From Clostridia bacterium (GTDB taxonomy: Bacteria; Bacillota; DSM-521; Neomoorellales; SLTJ01), in NCBI GenBank assembly GCA_024653205.1, contig JANLFO010000015.1, forward strand, positions 1 to 59,600: a DNA stretch of 59,600 nt. Reading direction: 5' to 3'. Position 1 is the stretch's first letter; the number at the start of each line of letters is the position of its first letter. The notes below the pieces were generated by a model. That model did not search any database. It was not told the origin of the DNA and saw nothing but the letters and a program-made list of their open reading frames with translations. Positions 59,017-59,600 of the stretch are shown piece by piece. Both the position numbers and the translations under genes were made by a program.

Positions 59017-59045
59017 AGGATAAACGACTTGCTCTAAGGCGTCAA
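59017..59045 (-). promoter_or_regulatory. Promoter and operator-like palindrome of the orphan Phd gene
   Basis: Minus strand: TTGACG (59045-59040), 17-nt spacer, TATCCT (59022-59017). CCTTA-AGC-TAAGG (59007-59019) is a perfect palindrome overlapping the -10, the expected place for autorepression by a Phd protein. Confidence 0.7.
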
Positions 59046-59165
59046 CAGGCTAACAAGCGCGCCAGCGCAGGCACGGCCGGAAGGTTCGACGCGCAAGAAA
59101 CAAGAAACGCAGGCAACCCCGGCCCGGCCGGGTGGCGAAACTGGCGCTGCCTTTATTTGCCTGCG

Positions 59166-59600
59166 CTACTGCGAGACCGTTACCGCCTTGGTCTTGGCGT
59201 CCCAGGTCACCTTGGCGCCCAGGCTGGCGCTCACAAAGCGCAGGGGCAGCATCACCCGGTTACCGTCAAGGTACGGCGCAACCTTTCTGTTGTCGGGGTC
59301 GATGAGGGTGATCTGCCAGGTCTTGCCGCCGTCGCGGCTCACGTCCGCCGACGACCTGCCCACGTAAAGCCTCACCACCACGTCTCCGCAGGTTACCGTG
59401 GCCTGCCCGGAACTTGCCACCCATTGCAGGGTCCAGCCCAGGGCCTCGCCCACGTGGCGAACGGGCAGAAAGACCCGCCCCTCGCGTACCACCGGCGCGC
59501 AGTCGATCGTCTGGTAGGTACCGTTCACCCACCGGCCGGCGGTGCCCACCACCAGGCGCACGCTCTTGCCGGAGGTAGCGCTTCCACCTGAGGTGCCGCT
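59166..59600 (-). CDS. Copper-amine-oxidase-N-terminal-domain protein (5' end beyond window)
   Basis: The C-terminal 145 residues of a secreted protein, still open at the window edge; codons upstream of the first possible GTG continue in frame (SGTSGGSATSGKSVRLVVG). Two Cu_amine_oxidN1-like units are present: VREGRVFLPVRHVGEALGWTLQW and LDGNRVMLPLRFVSASLGAKVTWD. These modules are structural surface domains, as in the protein at 32095. The Gly/Ser/Thr-rich start suggests a linker to an upstream domain that is not seen. Confidence 0.85.
   Translation of the reverse strand, partial: SGTSGGSATSGKSVRLVVGTAGRWVNGTYQTIDCAPVVREGRVFLPVRHVGEALGWTLQWVASSGQATVTCGDVVVRLYVGRSSADVSRDGGKTWQITLIDPDNRKVAPYLDGNRVMLPLRFVSASLGAKVTWDAKTKAVTVSQ

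Noticed and set aside
23992-59600. A prophage or conjugative element running from the recombinase to the window end
   Set aside because: No phage structural, terminase, replication or mobilisation genes were seen, and most genes are ordinary chromosomal types. The second attachment site was not found.
1-59600. CRISPR arrays
   Set aside because: No set of regularly spaced direct repeats was found; the repeats present are tandem 12-mers, dispersed elements or protein-domain repeats.

Overview
This window looks like the chromosome of a high-GC, spore-former-type, probably thermophilic Firmicute (Clostridia of the Moorella/Ammonifex/Desulfotomaculum kind). That placement is inference. It rests on consensus SigA promoters and strong Shine-Dalgarno sites, proteins with copper-amine-oxidase-like repeats, a LysM protein, a paired TtuA/TtuB-like tRNA thiolation module (s2T54 is a thermophile modification) and many small toxin-antitoxin modules. 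No ribosomal RNA or other phylogenetic marker is present.

Left part (1-5.5 kb): a small coiled-coil membrane protein, tRNA-Pro(CGG) with a consensus promoter, a VapBC-type pair with a palindrome inside its promoter, and the de novo NAD operon nadA-nadB-nadC. The nad promoter is followed at once by a tandem 12-bp repeat in operator position. A 254-bp element with ~40-bp inverted ends (5156-5409) fills the gap beyond it; related pieces lie at 3-50 and 39197-39308.

5.5-14.7 kb: a catabolic operon on the minus strand (3-hydroxyacyl-CoA dehydrogenase, SCP-x-type thiolase with its DUF35 Zn-ribbon/OB partner, acyl-CoA dehydrogenase, acyl-CoA synthetase, a 28-residue membrane peptide and a sodium:solute symporter). 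It faces a PAS-AAA-Fis sigma-54 activator gene. Two consensus sigma-54 promoters with the same four-base spacer point outward from the shared 500-bp intergenic region, one toward each unit. No enoyl-CoA hydratase is present.

14.7-25.7 kb: housekeeping genes (DUF4416, a QueG-like Fe-S protein, DUF503), TtuB/TtuA, an aconitase and a glucan cluster (DUF4912, GH57 branching enzyme, and a nucleotidyltransferase/phosphomannomutase gene). The last gene is cut off at its 5' end exactly where a large serine recombinase and its 43-codon leader gene begin.

25.8-41.5 kb: envelope and secreted proteins. These are a four-LysM protein, a ferritin-like protein, three lipoproteins, two zinc-ribbon membrane proteins (one frameshifted), a 773-residue secreted repeat protein, a 1469-residue surface protein with a gluzincin-like HEYGH...E site, and a BTAD-type regulator.

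41.6-51.8 kb: a COG2984/4120/1101-type ABC transporter behind a long 5' leader, a decayed HEPN gene next to a nucleotidyltransferase, a MacB-type export system, two tiny AT-rich membrane genes, a soluble chemoreceptor and an isolated fliD with a SigD-like promoter.

51.8-59.6 kb: a rearranged accessory zone with a RelE-type module, an AbrB antitoxin with a truncated PIN toxin, a HicA-like/Phd-like pair, an orphan Phd antitoxin, a coiled-coil protein with a nuclease-like tail, fragments of both the coiled-coil and antitoxin genes, and a 1195-residue SWIM-SNF2 ATPase whose 3' end is formed by one of those fragments. The window ends inside another copper-amine-oxidase-domain gene.
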